64,000 bases of DNA from an uncultured Hyphomicrobiales bacterium (GCA_905181735.1 CAJIYR010000003.1:118501-182500), one strand, 5' to 3'; shown: positions 38,442-50,142, numbered from the stretch's first letter. The notes: generated from the sequence alone by a model not told the origin. Numbers and translations are program-made.

Positions 38442-40250
38442 TTAATCTTTTTCAATTACCTCTAATTCGTCAATCATATTTTCTATCAAGGACAACCCGG
38501 CTTTCCAGAATTCAGGATTAAGTGCGTCAAGGTTAAATGGTGATAATAATTCTGTGTGGTGTTTAGTCGCACCTGCTTTTAATAAATCAATATATTTTTC
38601 GACAAAATTAGTGCTTGAATCTCTATATATTGCATAAAGAGAATTTACAAGACAATCGCCAAAAGCATAAGCATAGACATAAAATGGGCTATGTATAAAA
38701 TGCGGAATATAACACCAATAGTATTTATAATTATCATCTATATTAACCGCCGGACCAAGGCTATGTTTCTGTATTTTCATCCATATACTGTTAATATCCT
38801 CAGTAGTTAATTCACCATTCTTTCTTTCTTTATGTATCGATTCTTCGAATTGATAAAATGATATCTGACGCACCACAGTATTAAGCATATCTTCAACTTT
38901 TGATGCAATTAACATACGTTTACTTTCCTTACTATCAGCCTTAGATAATAATTTCTGGTAAGTAAGCATTTCACCAAATACACTTGCAGTTTCAGATACG
39001 GTTAGTGGAGCATTCGCCATCAAAGGTCCGTGCCTTGAAGATAAAGTCTGATGTATCCCATGACCTAGCTCGTGCGCAAGCGTCATAACATCTCTTGCTC
39101 TTCCTTGATAGTTTAACAGTATATAAGGATGTTTATTAGGTGTAGTTGGGTGAGCAAAAGCACCTGATACCTTTCCCTCTACTGACGGAGCATCAATCCA
39201 GTTATTAGAAAAAAATTGATTAGCAATGTCACCTATTTCTTCAGAAAAGCTTGAATAGGATTCAATTACAATATTTTTTGCTTCATCCCAAGAAATTATT
39301 TCATTATCATCTAAAGATAGAGGTGCATTCCTATCCCAATAATTTAATTTTTCTTTACCTAACCATTTAGCTTTAAGTGCGTAATATCTATGGCTTAATT
39401 TAGGATAAGACTCTGATACTGATTTAACCAATGCTTGAACTACTTCTGGTTCTATATTATTAGCAAGATGACGAGAATCACTTGGTTCTTTATATTTCCT
39501 TATATTATCTGATATACTTTTATCTTTTGCCAAAGTATTTGTAATTAATGTAAAGAGAGATATATTTTCAGCAAACTTAGAAGATAGCGCGTCCGCTGCT
39601 TTTTTTCTTATAGTCTCGTCAGGTGACAATAAAAAACTTAACGTTGGTTCTAGTGAATAAGGTTTATCATCAATAGTAAATTGGAAGCCTGCCATCGTTT
39701 GATCGAACAGCCTATTCCAAGCATGTGATCCTGTGACACTTTTTTCCTGTAATAAACGCTCTAATTGATCTGACAGTTGATGTTTTTTGTATTTTCTAAC
39801 ATTTTCTATCCACGGCCTATACTTAGATAGTTTAATATTGTCGAGAGCTTTTAATAAAATATTGTCATCCAATTGATTCAACTCTAAATCAAAAAATATT
39901 AAATCATTAGATAGATCCGTTAACCTAGATATCGTATCACCATAAAATTTAGATCTTTCTGAACTTGACGTGTCTGTAACATGGTACAAGGTTGCATAAG
40001 ATCCTATTTGCCCCATTTTTTCTGATATTTTCTCATACTGACATATTGCTCCATATAACACTGAACCAAGTTCATCTATAGAGAGTTTATCAGTAATATT
40101 ACCTTTGTATTCATTAGAAAAATTTTTTATATTAACCCTTAAATCTTCAATATCTTTAGAAAGAATTTTAGATTCTGGCGATGGATATAAATCAGTTAGA
40201 TCCCATCTCGGTAAATCACCAATATTTTTAATATTTTTTATGTTACTCAT
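38442..40250 (-). CDS. pepF: Oligoendopeptidase F (M3 family)
   Basis: Cytosolic zinc metallopeptidase cleaving short peptides. The 602-residue protein has the zinc-binding HELGH around residue 392 (TLAHELGHGIHQ), with the third ligand Glu in the following TVSETASVFGEML helix, and the M3 C-terminal HFIHSPFYVYAYAFGD. Length is normal. It precedes the ABC1 gene in what looks like a two-gene transcript; recycling of peptides is a likely role. Confidence 0.93.
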   Translation of the reverse strand: MSNIKNIKNIGDLPRWDLTDLYPSPESKILSKDIEDLRVNIKNFSNEYKGNITDKLSIDELGSVLYGAICQYEKISEKMGQIGSYATLYHVTDTSSSERSKFYGDTISRLTDLSNDLIFFDLELNQLDDNILLKALDNIKLSKYRPWIENVRKYKKHQLSDQLERLLQEKSVTGSHAWNRLFDQTMAGFQFTIDDKPYSLEPTLSFLLSPDETIRKKAADALSSKFAENISLFTLITNTLAKDKSISDNIRKYKEPSDSRHLANNIEPEVVQALVKSVSESYPKLSHRYYALKAKWLGKEKLNYWDRNAPLSLDDNEIISWDEAKNIVIESYSSFSEEIGDIANQFFSNNWIDAPSVEGKVSGAFAHPTTPNKHPYILLNYQGRARDVMTLAHELGHGIHQTLSSRHGPLMANAPLTVSETASVFGEMLTYQKLLSKADSKESKRMLIASKVEDMLNTVVRQISFYQFEESIHKERKNGELTTEDINSIWMKIQKHSLGPAVNIDDNYKYYWCYIPHFIHSPFYVYAYAFGDCLVNSLYAIYRDSSTNFVEKYIDLLKAGATKHHTELLSPFNLDALNPEFWKAGLSLIENMIDELEVIEKD

Positions 40251-40356
40251 GATTTAACCTCGTTATATAAATTAATTTCATATGAATTATATGATTACGA
40301 TATAGAATAGTTCAATACTCAATTTAAAAATTAAATATTAGTACCGGAGAGTCCGA

Positions 40357-40665
40357 ATGGAAAATAATTTAATCATTATAGATGATAATAATCTAAACTC
40401 TAAGGTAAAACAGAACTACCAAGTAATCTGGATGACAAAAAAAGAGGCGATTAATCATTTTAATAAAACTGAAAAAAATGGTGATATATACTTTGACGCA
40501 ACTGAAGGAATAAAATACTTGAATCAAGAAGGAGAATTCAGAACATTAAAAGATTTAAATTCAATAATTGCACTGGAGACTATTAAATTTTGTAATGGCA
40601 ATGTAACAGAAGCTGCTAAAAAACTATCGATAAGCCGCTCCAAAATATACAGATTAATAAAGTAA
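40357..40665 (+). CDS. Orphan Fis-type helix-turn-helix protein
   Basis: A 102-residue protein whose C-terminal ~40 residues (about 63-102) form a Fis/NtrC-type DNA-binding domain: IIALETIKFCNGNVTEAAKKLSISRSKIYRLIK is the diagnostic part. The preceding region (about 1-60) has no receiver or AAA+ motif, only a short YLNQEGEFRTL element often seen just before such HTH domains in alphaproteobacterial response regulators. It could be a stand-alone regulator or the surviving end of a larger one. A good ribosome-binding site (GGAGAG) precedes the ATG, so it looks expressed. The target is unknown; it is convergent with the DUF1244 gene. Confidence 0.72.
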   Translation: MENNLIIIDDNNLNSKVKQNYQVIWMTKKEAINHFNKTEKNGDIYFDATEGIKYLNQEGEFRTLKDLNSIIALETIKFCNGNVTEAAKKLSISRSKIYRLIK

Positions 40666-40677
40666 AATATTTTACTT

Positions 40678-40917
40678 TTATTTTTGATATTTATCTTTCC
40701 ACTCTGAATATGGCATACCATAAATAAATTCTCGGGCTTCTTCTCTATCAACTGGTATTTCCATTTTATTAGATTCTTCTTCATACCAATTTGATAAACA
40801 ATTCCTACAAAATCCAGCAGTATTCATTAAATCAATATTCTGAACATCTGTTCGTTCTCTTAAATGGTTAAGCATTCTTCTAAATACCAAAGCCTCAATC
40901 TCTATAGATTTCTCCAT
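40678..40917 (-). CDS. DUF1244 protein
   Basis: A 79-residue protein matching DUF1244 by the block FRRMLNHLRERTDVQNIDLMN, followed by AGFCRNCLSNWY and YGMPYSEWKDKYQ. Two conserved cysteines (FCRNC) may bind metal. The function is unknown. It lies next to the N-formylglutamate amidohydrolase gene in the same orientation, a common alphaproteobacterial neighbourhood. Confidence 0.85.
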   Translation of the reverse strand: MEKSIEIEALVFRRMLNHLRERTDVQNIDLMNTAGFCRNCLSNWYEEESNKMEIPVDREEAREFIYGMPYSEWKDKYQK

Positions 40918-40947
40918 TAATAAAATCTCCTAATATTATCAATTAAC

Positions 40948-41721
40948 TCAAACGTCAATATAATTTAAACCATTCAAATCCAATAATCTAGATATGATTT
41001 TATTTAAATATAAAGCCCATTTTTGTTGCCCTTCAGCATCTGATATCAAATCCTGCCTAATCTCAATCAAAACATGGGGTATGCCATTTAAACTAGCGTG
41101 CCTGTATAATGTGTCACCCTTTAGGCTACCAGAATATGGTTCATTTTTACCAATAATATATTTATTATCTGACTCTAAAAAATCAATTAATGGGCCTGAA
41201 AACCTTGTATCTTGATCCCACAGTATAGAAATATGCCAAGGTCTTTCTATCCCTCTAAATATTGGAGTAAATGAATGCATTGATATAATTATAGGTACAA
41301 TGTTTCTTGACAATAAACCGTTAATTTTTTTCTTTACAGCCTCATGGTAAGGTTTATAAAAATTATTAATCCTATTTAGACATTTGTTATTATCCAAATT
41401 TAAATTACCAGGTATAATATAATTATCAGATATCTTCATTATGAGAGTAGGGTCATTCAATGCTCTATTTGGATCGATTAATAATCTAGAAAAATTACTT
41501 AAAATAGCATTCGATTTTAACAAATTAGCTAAGCTGACAGTTACCCCCTTAGAACCAATATCGTATACTATGTGACGACTTAAATTTTCATCAGATATAT
41601 TAAGGTTGTTATAAATATCGGGGATATGGTTCGACGCGTGATCACAAAGTAATAAGATCCTACTATCATGATTCTCAATAACTTGAAATGGCTGATAGTT
41701 TAGATTTTTATTATGAGGCAT
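40948..41721 (-). CDS. N-formylglutamate amidohydrolase family protein
   Basis: Predicted to hydrolyse N-formylglutamate or related N-acyl amino acids. The 257-residue protein has LLLCDHASNHIPDIYNNL with the metal-binding Asp-His, and later SMHSFTPIF and the C-terminal IEIRQDLI, which match the family. HutG-like enzymes act in histidine degradation, but no other hut genes are here, and many homologues have unproved substrates. It follows rpmJ and precedes DUF1244 with short gaps. Confidence 0.85.
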   Translation of the reverse strand: MPHNKNLNYQPFQVIENHDSRILLLCDHASNHIPDIYNNLNISDENLSRHIVYDIGSKGVTVSLANLLKSNAILSNFSRLLIDPNRALNDPTLIMKISDNYIIPGNLNLDNNKCLNRINNFYKPYHEAVKKKINGLLSRNIVPIIISMHSFTPIFRGIERPWHISILWDQDTRFSGPLIDFLESDNKYIIGKNEPYSGSLKGDTLYRHASLNGIPHVLIEIRQDLISDAEGQQKWALYLNKIISRLLDLNGLNYIDV

Positions 41722-41742
41722 TATATAAAAAGTATTAAATGA

Positions 41743-41868
41743 TTAACCTTGTCTTGCTTTAAATCTTCTATTAACTTTATTTATCACAAATAAACGACCC
41801 CGACGTCTAACAATTTTATTGTCCCGATGTCTACCTTTAAGGGATTTAAGAGAATTCCGTACTTTCAT
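41743..41868 (-). CDS. rpmJ: 50S ribosomal protein L36 (zinc-free paralogue type)
   Basis: A 41-residue ORF too short for most ORF lists: [20 protein letters not shown], then [21 protein letters not shown]. It matches the YkgO/L36-2 type of bL36. It has no cysteine or CxxC zinc site, and the Cys usually found after RHRD is Asn. It lies 21 bases upstream of the N-formylglutamate amidohydrolase gene. Very confident from full-length similarity. Confidence 0.95.
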   Translation of the reverse strand: MKVRNSLKSLKGRHRDNKIVRRRGRLFVINKVNRRFKARQG

Positions 41869-41966
41869 TTTTCAATTCATTTCTAAAAAATAATTTTATA
41901 TTAATTTTCCAATTATTATTGATACAATTCGTATCTGTCAAGAAAGACTTATTTTTTTATATAAAT

Positions 41967-43385
41967 CTATCTTGCTAAATTTGTTTTTCCCATTAAAAAT
42001 TTATCAACAGAACGAGCAGCTTGTCGGCCTTCACGTATGGCCCAAACGACCAAGGACTGTCCTCTTCGCATATCTCCTGCAGCAAAAAACTTATCGATAT
42101 TAGTTAAATATTTTTCTGTATCTGCAAGAATATTTCCTCGTGAATCTTTTTCTATACCTAGGGTATCTATAATACCAGTATGAACTGGATGCACAAAACC
42201 CATCGCAAGCAAAGCTAAATCTGCTTTTATTTCAAATTCACTACCATCAATTTTTTTCATTTCATTATCGACTCTTACACATTTAAGAGCTTTTAATGAT
42301 CCATTGTCTCCATAAAATTCTTCTGTCATTATAGAAAACTCTCTACTTGCACCTTCTGCTTGACTTGAAGATGTTCTAAATTTTAAAGGCCAATTAGGCC
42401 AGGTAGATAATTTATCTTCTTTCTCTGGGGGAATCGGCATTATCTCTAATTGTGTAACAGAAAGCGCTCCCTGCCTAAAAGAAGTACCTATACAATCTGA
42501 ACCCGTATCACCTCCACCTATAACAACGACATTTTTACCTGCAGCTGTAATCATATCACTCTTATCAACTTCTTCATTGCCAACAACTCTATTTTGATTG
42601 GGAAGAAAGTCCATAGCAAAGTGGACCCCGTTCAATTCCCGGCCTGTTATTGGCAGATCACGAGATGACTCAGATCCGCCAGCAAGCACTATAGCATCAT
42701 AATTATTGATTAGTTGATCAATAGATTCTTTGCTCTCAATCTTAACCCCATAGTGAAATTTAACGCCCTCTTCTTCCATTTGATGAACACGCCTTTCAAT
42801 TAAATACTTTTCCATCTTAAAATCAGGAATTCCGTACCTCATTAAACCGCCAGCCTTATTATTCTTTTCATAAACATTAACTGAATGCCCTTGCCTTGCT
42901 AACTGTTGAGCGCAAGATAGCCCAGCGGGGCCAGACCCAACAATTGCTATTGACTTACCTGTTTTAATTTCACTTATCTTTGGGGTTATCCAGTTTTCCT
43001 TCCAGCCCTTGTCTATAATTGCACATTCAATAGTCTTTATGGTAACAGGTTCATCATTTAGATTCAGCGTGCAAGAAGATTCACATGGAGCGGGACAAAT
43101 TCTTCCAGTAAATTCTGGAAAGTTATTTGTTGAATGTAAGTTTTCAAGAGCCTTTTTCCAATCATTTTTATAAACAAGATCGTTCCAATCAGGGATCTGA
43201 TTATTTACAGGGCATCCCGTATGGCAAAAAGGTATTCCACAATCCATACATCTTGCAGCCTGATCCCTTGTTTGCGATTCGCCAAGAGGGATAATGAATT
43301 CATTAAAGTTTCTAACTCTATCTGATGCAGGTTTATATTTCCTATCTTGTCTATCTATCTCCAAAAAACCGGTAACTTTTCCCAT
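41967..43385 (-). CDS. gltD: Glutamate synthase small subunit
   Basis: NADPH-oxidising subunit that delivers electrons to GltB. The 472-residue protein has two N-terminal cysteine clusters for [4Fe-4S] ([15 protein letters not shown] and CPAPCESSC), the FAD-binding [17 protein letters not shown] and the NADPH-binding [20 protein letters not shown]. It begins two bases after the gltB stop on the same strand, so the enzyme's two subunits come from one operon. Length is normal. Confidence 0.96.
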   Translation of the reverse strand: MGKVTGFLEIDRQDRKYKPASDRVRNFNEFIIPLGESQTRDQAARCMDCGIPFCHTGCPVNNQIPDWNDLVYKNDWKKALENLHSTNNFPEFTGRICPAPCESSCTLNLNDEPVTIKTIECAIIDKGWKENWITPKISEIKTGKSIAIVGSGPAGLSCAQQLARQGHSVNVYEKNNKAGGLMRYGIPDFKMEKYLIERRVHQMEEEGVKFHYGVKIESKESIDQLINNYDAIVLAGGSESSRDLPITGRELNGVHFAMDFLPNQNRVVGNEEVDKSDMITAAGKNVVVIGGGDTGSDCIGTSFRQGALSVTQLEIMPIPPEKEDKLSTWPNWPLKFRTSSSQAEGASREFSIMTEEFYGDNGSLKALKCVRVDNEMKKIDGSEFEIKADLALLAMGFVHPVHTGIIDTLGIEKDSRGNILADTEKYLTNIDKFFAAGDMRRGQSLVVWAIREGRQAARSVDKFLMGKTNLAR

Positions 43386-43387
43386 AT

Positions 43388-46300
43388 TTATACTCCTGCA
43401 ACAATTTTTACGCTATTATCCTTTAACTCCATCTCTTTAAGAGCCCTTCGGTAGTCTACAGGCATAACTTTTACAAACTTTGGTAGGTAATCATCCCAAT
43501 GTTCTAGAATTATTCTCGCGCGATTCGAACCCGTATACTCGCTATGATTTAATACTAATTTATAAATTCTTTCAGCATCAAATTTAGTCATTGATTTTAA
43601 TATATCGACTCTACCGTGAGTTTCAAGGTCCCCTCCTTGATGGTGAAGTCTTTCTAATAAGTCATCTTCAGCTGGAATTGCCTCAAGTTCAACCATAGAT
43701 AGATTGCATCTATCGTTAAAGTCACCAACTTCATCCAATACATACGCAACCCCACCAGACATTCCTGCTGCAAAATTTCTTCCGGTTTCTCCTAATATGA
43801 CCACTACCCCGCCAGTCATATATTCACAACCATGATCACCGGTACCTTCAACAACTGCTATAGCACCAGAATTACGTACCGCAAACCTCTCTCCAGCTAT
43901 CCCCCTAAAATAACACTCTCCAGAAGTAGCTCCGTACAATACAGTATTTCCTACTATCATACTTATGTCTGGGTTAATTTTTGATGTTCTATTTGGATAC
44001 ACAATTAACTTACCGCCAGAAAGGCCTTTGCCAACATAATCATTTGCTTCTCCTTCTAACTCCAATGTAACCCCTCCAGCAACAAATGCACCAAAACTTT
44101 GTCCCGCTGTACCATTCAATTTCACATGAACTGTATCTTCTGGTAATCCTTTATAGCCATACTTCCTAGCAATATGGCTTGACAGTATCGTTCCTATTGT
44201 GCGGTCTGTATTTTTAACAGTCTTCTCAACATAAACGCTCTTTCCACTATCTATAGCTTCTCTACATAAATCAACTAGATCTTGGTCTAGGACTTTCTCT
44301 ATATTATGATTTTGTTGTTCTGATTTAAATATAGGAAGGCCTGAAGCAACATGAGGTTTATAAAATAATTTACTCAAATCAATTCCTTTTGCTTTCCAAT
44401 GTTTGATAGCAGTTTTTTTATCAAGCATCTGACTTTGCCCGATCATATCATTGAAATTTTTAAATCCCATAGATGCCATATATTTTCTTACTTCTTCGGC
44501 TACGAAGAAAAAATAATTTATAACATTCTCGGGCGTTCCTACAAACTTCTTTCTAAGCTCAGGATCTTGCGTTGCAATTCCAACTGGACACGTATTAAGA
44601 TGACATTTTCTCATCATTATACAACCAGAAGCAATTAATGGCGCCGTTGAAAAAGCAAACTCATCTGCTCCTAGTAAGGCTCCAACAACAACATCTCTTC
44701 CTGTTCTTAACCCCCCATCTACCTGCACAGAAATTCTTGATCTCAATTGATTCAAAACTAAAGTTTGGTGTGTCTCAGCTAGACCTAATTCCCAAGGAAG
44801 TCCTGCGTGTTTTATCGATGTTAAAGGACTAGCTCCAGTTCCTCCTTCAAAACCAGATATTGTTACATGATCAGCCCTAGATTTTGCGACCCCAGCTGCA
44901 ACTGTACCTACCCCAACTTCAGATACTAACTTTACGCTAATCAAAGCTTCTGTATTAGCATTTTTGAGATCAAAAATTAACTGAGCAAGATCTTCGATAG
45001 AATAAATATCATGGTGAGGTGGCGGCGATATAAGGCCGACTCCAGGTGTTGAATATCTTACTTTTGCAATAACCGCATCTACCTTATGTCCAGGCAATTG
45101 GCCGCCTTCTCCAGGCTTGGCACCTTGTGCCATCTTAATCTGAATCATATCTGCATTTACCAAATACTCGCCAGTAACTCCAAACCTTCCGGATGCAACC
45201 TGTTTAATTGCCGATCGCATTGAGTCGCCATTGGCGAGCGGAGTAAATCTATCGACCTCTTCTCCACCTTCTCCTGTATTTGACTTTCCTCCAATTCTGT
45301 TCATAGCGATAGCTAGATTAGTATGAGCTTCTCTGCTTACCGAACCGTAAGACATGGCACCAGTTGAAAATCTTTTGACAATCTGAACGGCAGACTCAAC
45401 TTCTTCTATCGGTACAGAAACCCTACTATCTGATTTTGCATCACCTATATCAAACAAACCCCTGACCGTAAGTAACCTCTCATCTTGATTATTAATTTGT
45501 TCTGAAAATTTTTCATATGAATCTGGTGATTTGCTTCTAACGGCATGCTGTAAACTAGTAATACTATTATAATCCCAAGCATGGTCTTCCCCTCTAACTC
45601 TTTGGGCATACTCACCACCAACTTCGAGAGAATTTTCTAAAATTTCAGGACTATCGAAAGCATCTCTATGTCTATTTAATGTTTCAATTGATATTTCTTT
45701 AAGAGTCATTCCTCCTATTTTACAATTCGTTCCAGTAAAATATTTATCAATAACCGAATGATCCAAACCGATTGAATCAAAAATCTGCGCGCCACAATAT
45801 GACTGATATGTTGATATACCCATCTTTGACATTACTTTTAGCATTCCTTTATCAAGAGCTTTTATGTATCTTTTTGAAGCCTCTTTTGAAGAAATATTTT
45901 CATTAAGGGAATGTCTCAATTCCTCGATTGTATCAAATGCTAAATAAGGATTAATTGCCTCAGCACCAAAGCCTGCAAGCGTACAGAATTGATGGACTTC
46001 TCTTGCTTCTCCCGTTTCAATAACCAGTCCTACAGAGGTTCTGAGTCCTTCCCTAATAAGATGATGGTGTACGGCAGATGTAGCTAACAAAGCCGGAATT
46101 GGGACTCTATTAGCATTCGTTAGGCGGTCAGATAATATAATGATATTATAACCACTCTTAACTTTAGACGTCGTCTTTTCGCATAACCTATCTAACGCTT
46201 TCTCTAACCCATCATTCCCATTTTTAACATCGAATGTAATATCAAGAGTAATAGTATGGAAATGGCCATCAGACATATCACCGATTGACCGGATTTTATC

Positions 46301-48064
46301 CAAATCTTCATTTGTCAGTATAGGCTGACGAACCTCTAATCTTTTCAAATCCTCATTTTTATGAGGATCAAGAAGATTAGGCCTTGGCCCTATAAAAGAT
46401 ACTAATGACATGACTAGTTCTTCGCGAATAGGATCAATTGGTGGATTGGTAACTTGAGCAAATAATTGCTTAAAATAACTGTGTAGTAATTTAGGCTTCT
46501 TAGATAAAAATGATACTGGTGTATCTGTACCCATCGAACCTATCGCTTCTTGCCCCGAAGCAACCATTGGTGACAGTAAAAACTTTAAATCTTCTTCAGT
46601 ATAACCAAATACCTGCTGCAAACTTAATAAATCACTGCTTGAGTGGCGCAAGCTTGACTTTACTTCAGGTAAATCTTCCAGAATAATTTGACTATTATCT
46701 AACCACTCTTGATAAGGATGTTGATTTACTAGACTATCCTTTAAATCTTCATCAGAAACAATTCTTCCCTCTTCGAGATCTATTAATAACATTTTTCCGG
46801 GTTGCAAGCGCCATTTTTCCTTAATATTACTTTCCTTAATAGGTAAAACGCCCATCTCAGAAGACAAAACAACTCTATCATCATCTGTTACCAAATATCT
46901 AGCTGGCCTTAAACCGTTTCTATCAAGAGTAGCACCAATCTGTTTTCCATCCGTAAAAGCAATAGCAGCAGGCCCATCCCATGGCTCCATCATCGAGGCT
47001 TGATGCTCATAAAAAGCGCGCCTCTTTTTGTCCATAAGCGGATTGCCAGTCCATGCTTCAGGTATCATGGTCATCATAGCGTGTGATATTGAGTAACCAC
47101 AATTAACAAGCAACTCTAAAACATTATCAAAGGATGCAGAATCCGATTGCCCATCAACGACTATAGGCCATATTTTTTTTATATCATCTTTTAGCAAATC
47201 AGATTTCATTGATGCAAATCTTGCTTTTATCCAATTTACATTGCCACGCAACGTATTAATCTCACCATTATGAGAGATCATTCTAAACGGTTGAGCTAAA
47301 CTCCACGTAGGAAAAGTATTCGTAGAAAAACGTTGGTGAACAAGAGCTAATGAAGATTTGAAATCTGGGTCCTGCAAGTCAAGAAAGTAATCACCTAATT
47401 GACCTGCCAATAGCATTCCCTTATACAAAATTGTTCTTGAAGAAAGAGAGCTTATATAAAAATCATTTGAAAGATTATTATCCTCTTCCCACAAAACATT
47501 AAAAACTCTTTTCCTTACAACAAATAGTTTTCTCTCAAAATCATCTTGATTTTCAAAATCTTGTAATGAATTGATAAATATCTGAGCATGAAATGGTTCT
47601 GTTGGAATAACAGATTTTCCTAAGTCACTATTATCTACCGGAATATCTCTCCATCCTAAAATATTTAAGCCTTCTTCTCTAGCTACATCTTTTATTAGCT
47701 TAGTCACTTTTCTACGCAGTTTTTCATTCTTTGGCATAAAGAAATTACCTACCCCGTAATATCCAGAATCTGGTAAATCAATACCTAGGGGCTTTGTTAC
47801 TTTAAGAAAGAATTCATGGGGAATTTGAGTCAATATCCCACAGCCATCACCAGCTTTTGGATCAGCGCCAACCGCACCTCTATGATCAAGATTTTTTAGG
47901 ATCAAAAGACCATCTTGTATTATTGAGTAACTTTTTTTATTTTTAATATTTGCAACAAAACCAATACCACAAGCATCATGCTCATTAGCAGGATTATATA
48001 GACCATTTTCAATTGCATGATCCAATTCTTTATTAATATTTTTATATATATTTCTTACCGACAT
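43388..48064 (-). CDS. gltB: Glutamate synthase large subunit
   Basis: Makes glutamate from glutamine and 2-oxoglutarate. The 1558-residue protein has an N-terminal glutamine amidotransferase domain with the catalytic Cys32 ([13 protein letters not shown]) after a short propeptide, a central domain, the FMN-binding synthase domain (about 850-1230) with the [3Fe-4S] cluster [13 protein letters not shown], and the C-terminal GXGXG beta-helix domain (about 1290-1500). It is the first gene of gltBD; the 205-base upstream region carries an unusual dyad. Confidence 0.97.
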   Translation of the reverse strand: MSVRNIYKNINKELDHAIENGLYNPANEHDACGIGFVANIKNKKSYSIIQDGLLILKNLDHRGAVGADPKAGDGCGILTQIPHEFFLKVTKPLGIDLPDSGYYGVGNFFMPKNEKLRRKVTKLIKDVAREEGLNILGWRDIPVDNSDLGKSVIPTEPFHAQIFINSLQDFENQDDFERKLFVVRKRVFNVLWEEDNNLSNDFYISSLSSRTILYKGMLLAGQLGDYFLDLQDPDFKSSLALVHQRFSTNTFPTWSLAQPFRMISHNGEINTLRGNVNWIKARFASMKSDLLKDDIKKIWPIVVDGQSDSASFDNVLELLVNCGYSISHAMMTMIPEAWTGNPLMDKKRRAFYEHQASMMEPWDGPAAIAFTDGKQIGATLDRNGLRPARYLVTDDDRVVLSSEMGVLPIKESNIKEKWRLQPGKMLLIDLEEGRIVSDEDLKDSLVNQHPYQEWLDNSQIILEDLPEVKSSLRHSSSDLLSLQQVFGYTEEDLKFLLSPMVASGQEAIGSMGTDTPVSFLSKKPKLLHSYFKQLFAQVTNPPIDPIREELVMSLVSFIGPRPNLLDPHKNEDLKRLEVRQPILTNEDLDKIRSIGDMSDGHFHTITLDITFDVKNGNDGLEKALDRLCEKTTSKVKSGYNIIILSDRLTNANRVPIPALLATSAVHHHLIREGLRTSVGLVIETGEAREVHQFCTLAGFGAEAINPYLAFDTIEELRHSLNENISSKEASKRYIKALDKGMLKVMSKMGISTYQSYCGAQIFDSIGLDHSVIDKYFTGTNCKIGGMTLKEISIETLNRHRDAFDSPEILENSLEVGGEYAQRVRGEDHAWDYNSITSLQHAVRSKSPDSYEKFSEQINNQDERLLTVRGLFDIGDAKSDSRVSVPIEEVESAVQIVKRFSTGAMSYGSVSREAHTNLAIAMNRIGGKSNTGEGGEEVDRFTPLANGDSMRSAIKQVASGRFGVTGEYLVNADMIQIKMAQGAKPGEGGQLPGHKVDAVIAKVRYSTPGVGLISPPPHHDIYSIEDLAQLIFDLKNANTEALISVKLVSEVGVGTVAAGVAKSRADHVTISGFEGGTGASPLTSIKHAGLPWELGLAETHQTLVLNQLRSRISVQVDGGLRTGRDVVVGALLGADEFAFSTAPLIASGCIMMRKCHLNTCPVGIATQDPELRKKFVGTPENVINYFFFVAEEVRKYMASMGFKNFNDMIGQSQMLDKKTAIKHWKAKGIDLSKLFYKPHVASGLPIFKSEQQNHNIEKVLDQDLVDLCREAIDSGKSVYVEKTVKNTDRTIGTILSSHIARKYGYKGLPEDTVHVKLNGTAGQSFGAFVAGGVTLELEGEANDYVGKGLSGGKLIVYPNRTSKINPDISMIVGNTVLYGATSGECYFRGIAGERFAVRNSGAIAVVEGTGDHGCEYMTGGVVVILGETGRNFAAGMSGGVAYVLDEVGDFNDRCNLSMVELEAIPAEDDLLERLHHQGGDLETHGRVDILKSMTKFDAERIYKLVLNHSEYTGSNRARIILEHWDDYLPKFVKVMPVDYRRALKEMELKDNSVKIVAGV

Positions 48065-48096
48065 TGCCTAATGAAAACCTTTTTTTTGATAGTCGT

Positions 48097-48153
48097 ATTA
48101 TACTAAAATTGTATCAATTCTAGTATAATATAATTATTATTATTAATAATAAT
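48097..48153. promoter_or_regulatory. Mirror-image double -10 element and AT palindrome between gltB and S9 peptidase
   Basis: ATTATACTA (48097-48105) and TAGTATAAT (48121-48129) form a perfect nine-base inverted repeat with a 15-base spacer. Each arm reads TATAAT outward, so one -10 hexamer faces gltB and one faces the peptidase gene. An 18-base palindrome ATTATTATT/AATAATAAT (48136-48153) follows and a third TAGTATAA copy touches it. It is either a bidirectional promoter or an operator overlapping one. Function is not shown. Confidence 0.4.
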
Positions 48154-48269
48154 AGTATAAAGCACTAATATATTTATTTATATAACATTAGAAAGTATAA
48201 AAATCCATAATTTGGGTATTTTTTTTATTTTAAAGCAATTACTGTCAATAAATTATAAAGATTAATAAT

Positions 48270-50135
48270 ATGAATATCTACCAATTTGTAGCCAATAAGT
48301 TTGATAATAATAATATTACCGCTGAACTTGTGGCGAAATCATCAAAAAAGAAAATTTTTCCAAAGTCTAAAAATAAAATACATTATTGGCTTGAAACGTG
48401 CCCTGAAGATAATGGCAGGACAAGTATTGTAAGTATTAACAATCAAAAAGAAATTAAAAATATTACTGGAATTAATCACGATGTAAGAAGCAGAGTACAT
48501 GAATATGGAGGTGGCAGTTATACTGTGTCAGATAATTTAATCTTCTTTATTAATGAATCCGATCAAGATATCTACATTATTGATAAAAATACTAGTAAAT
48601 TAACAAATCAAAAATCACTAAGATATGCAGATCTTGAATATTCTGATAGCCTAAACAACCTTTATTTCATTATAGAAGACCACTCTAATATCAAGTCTTC
48701 AAAGCCAAAAAATTATATTGGGTTTATTGACCTAGACAAAAAAAATGCACCAAAAGAAATAGTTACAGGTAGAGATTTTTACTCAAATCCAAGGATGAGC
48801 AAAAATGGAAAATACTTAGCGTGGCTAGAATGGGATTTACCTCACATGCCATGGGATGCTTCTGAGTTATGGGTAGGAGAAGTAGACAAAATTGGAAATC
48901 TGCACGATAAAAGAAAAATAGATGGAGGAATAAAGCGTCCAGTATTTCAGCCCGAGTGGAGCGATGATAATAAACTATATTATGTTAGCAAAAACAATGA
49001 CTTTGGTAATATATTTTTGTGGAATGGGAAGAAAAAAAATCTAGTTATTTCAATCGACGGCGATTTCTATAGGCCTCAATGGGTATTTGGTATGAGTAGT
49101 TACAAAGTCATATCAAACGATATGATATTAGGATCGATGTGGAAAAATGGTCTGATGCACCTTGTTTTAATAAATATAAAATTAAAAGAATGGAGAATTA
49201 TACCGAATAAGATGAAAAATATTGACGATATCGAAATTACAAACGACTTAATAATTCTATCAGGGTCAACAAAAGATATTTCAAATGATATTTTTTATAT
49301 AAGAAAAAAAGATATCAATAATATACCTTTATCAGAAGGTCCTGTTGATAAAAATATCATAAAAATTAATCATAAAAAACACTCTGTATATGGGTTACAT
49401 TACCCGCCTAATAAAAATATTTATCAGAACTCTTATCCCTTAATTATATCGATTCACGGAGGTCCTACCTCAATATCAAAGAGAGGCTATTCAATAGAGC
49501 GAGAATATTGGAGGTCAAAGGGTCTAGGTATCCTTGAAATTGATTATCGTGGAAGCATTGGGTATGGGATAAAATACAGAGATTCATTATATGGATACTG
49601 GGGTATAAAAGATGTTGAAGATGTAATAGCATTTGCAAATCATATGATAAAAGAGAGCTCGTACGACAAAAATAAAATAATCCTTCGCGGTTCTAGTTCG
49701 GCCGGTCTTACAATCTTAAATACTCTAATCAAAACCAACATATTTGCATGCGCCGCTAGTTATTATGGAGTTGCTGATTTAGAAAAACTTTATGCCGATA
49801 CACATAAATTTGAATCGGGGTATCTAGAAAGTCTTATTGGTTATGATTTTAACACTAAAGAAGGAAAGGATGTTTTTAAAAAAAGATCTCCACTTAGTAA
49901 TTGTGATAAAATAAAATCTCCCATAATTTTTTTCCAAGGCCTCAAGGATAGGGTTGTTCCTCCTAGTCAAACCAAAACAATAGTTAATGCTTTGAACAGA
50001 AATAATATATACAATGAATTTTATGAATTTAAAAATGAAGGCCATGGGTTTCGTAGTAAAGAAACTATCGTCAGATCACTAAATTTAGAATTTGAATTCT
50101 ACAAAAGAATATTAAGCTTAAAGAGCATAGATTGA
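48270..50135 (+). CDS. S9-family prolyl oligopeptidase-like serine peptidase
   Basis: A 621-residue protein with an N-terminal beta-propeller (about 40-350) and a C-terminal alpha/beta-hydrolase domain (about 370-620). The nucleophile elbow reads RGSSSAG, with Ser in the G-x-S-x-A-G position, Asp in GLKDRVVPPSQ and His in NEGHGFRSKE complete the triad. The oxyanion-region SIHGGPTS and DYRGSIGYGIKYRDSLYGYWG are typical of S9C acylaminoacyl-peptidase-like enzymes. No signal peptide, so cytosolic. It is eight bases upstream of the threonine aldolase gene and probably co-transcribed. Confidence 0.88.
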   Translation: MNIYQFVANKFDNNNITAELVAKSSKKKIFPKSKNKIHYWLETCPEDNGRTSIVSINNQKEIKNITGINHDVRSRVHEYGGGSYTVSDNLIFFINESDQDIYIIDKNTSKLTNQKSLRYADLEYSDSLNNLYFIIEDHSNIKSSKPKNYIGFIDLDKKNAPKEIVTGRDFYSNPRMSKNGKYLAWLEWDLPHMPWDASELWVGEVDKIGNLHDKRKIDGGIKRPVFQPEWSDDNKLYYVSKNNDFGNIFLWNGKKKNLVISIDGDFYRPQWVFGMSSYKVISNDMILGSMWKNGLMHLVLINIKLKEWRIIPNKMKNIDDIEITNDLIILSGSTKDISNDIFYIRKKDINNIPLSEGPVDKNIIKINHKKHSVYGLHYPPNKNIYQNSYPLIISIHGGPTSISKRGYSIEREYWRSKGLGILEIDYRGSIGYGIKYRDSLYGYWGIKDVEDVIAFANHMIKESSYDKNKIILRGSSSAGLTILNTLIKTNIFACAASYYGVADLEKLYADTHKFESGYLESLIGYDFNTKEGKDVFKKRSPLSNCDKIKSPIIFFQGLKDRVVPPSQTKTIVNALNRNNIYNEFYEFKNEGHGFRSKETIVRSLNLEFEFYKRILSLKSID

Positions 50136-50142
50136 GAAAATC

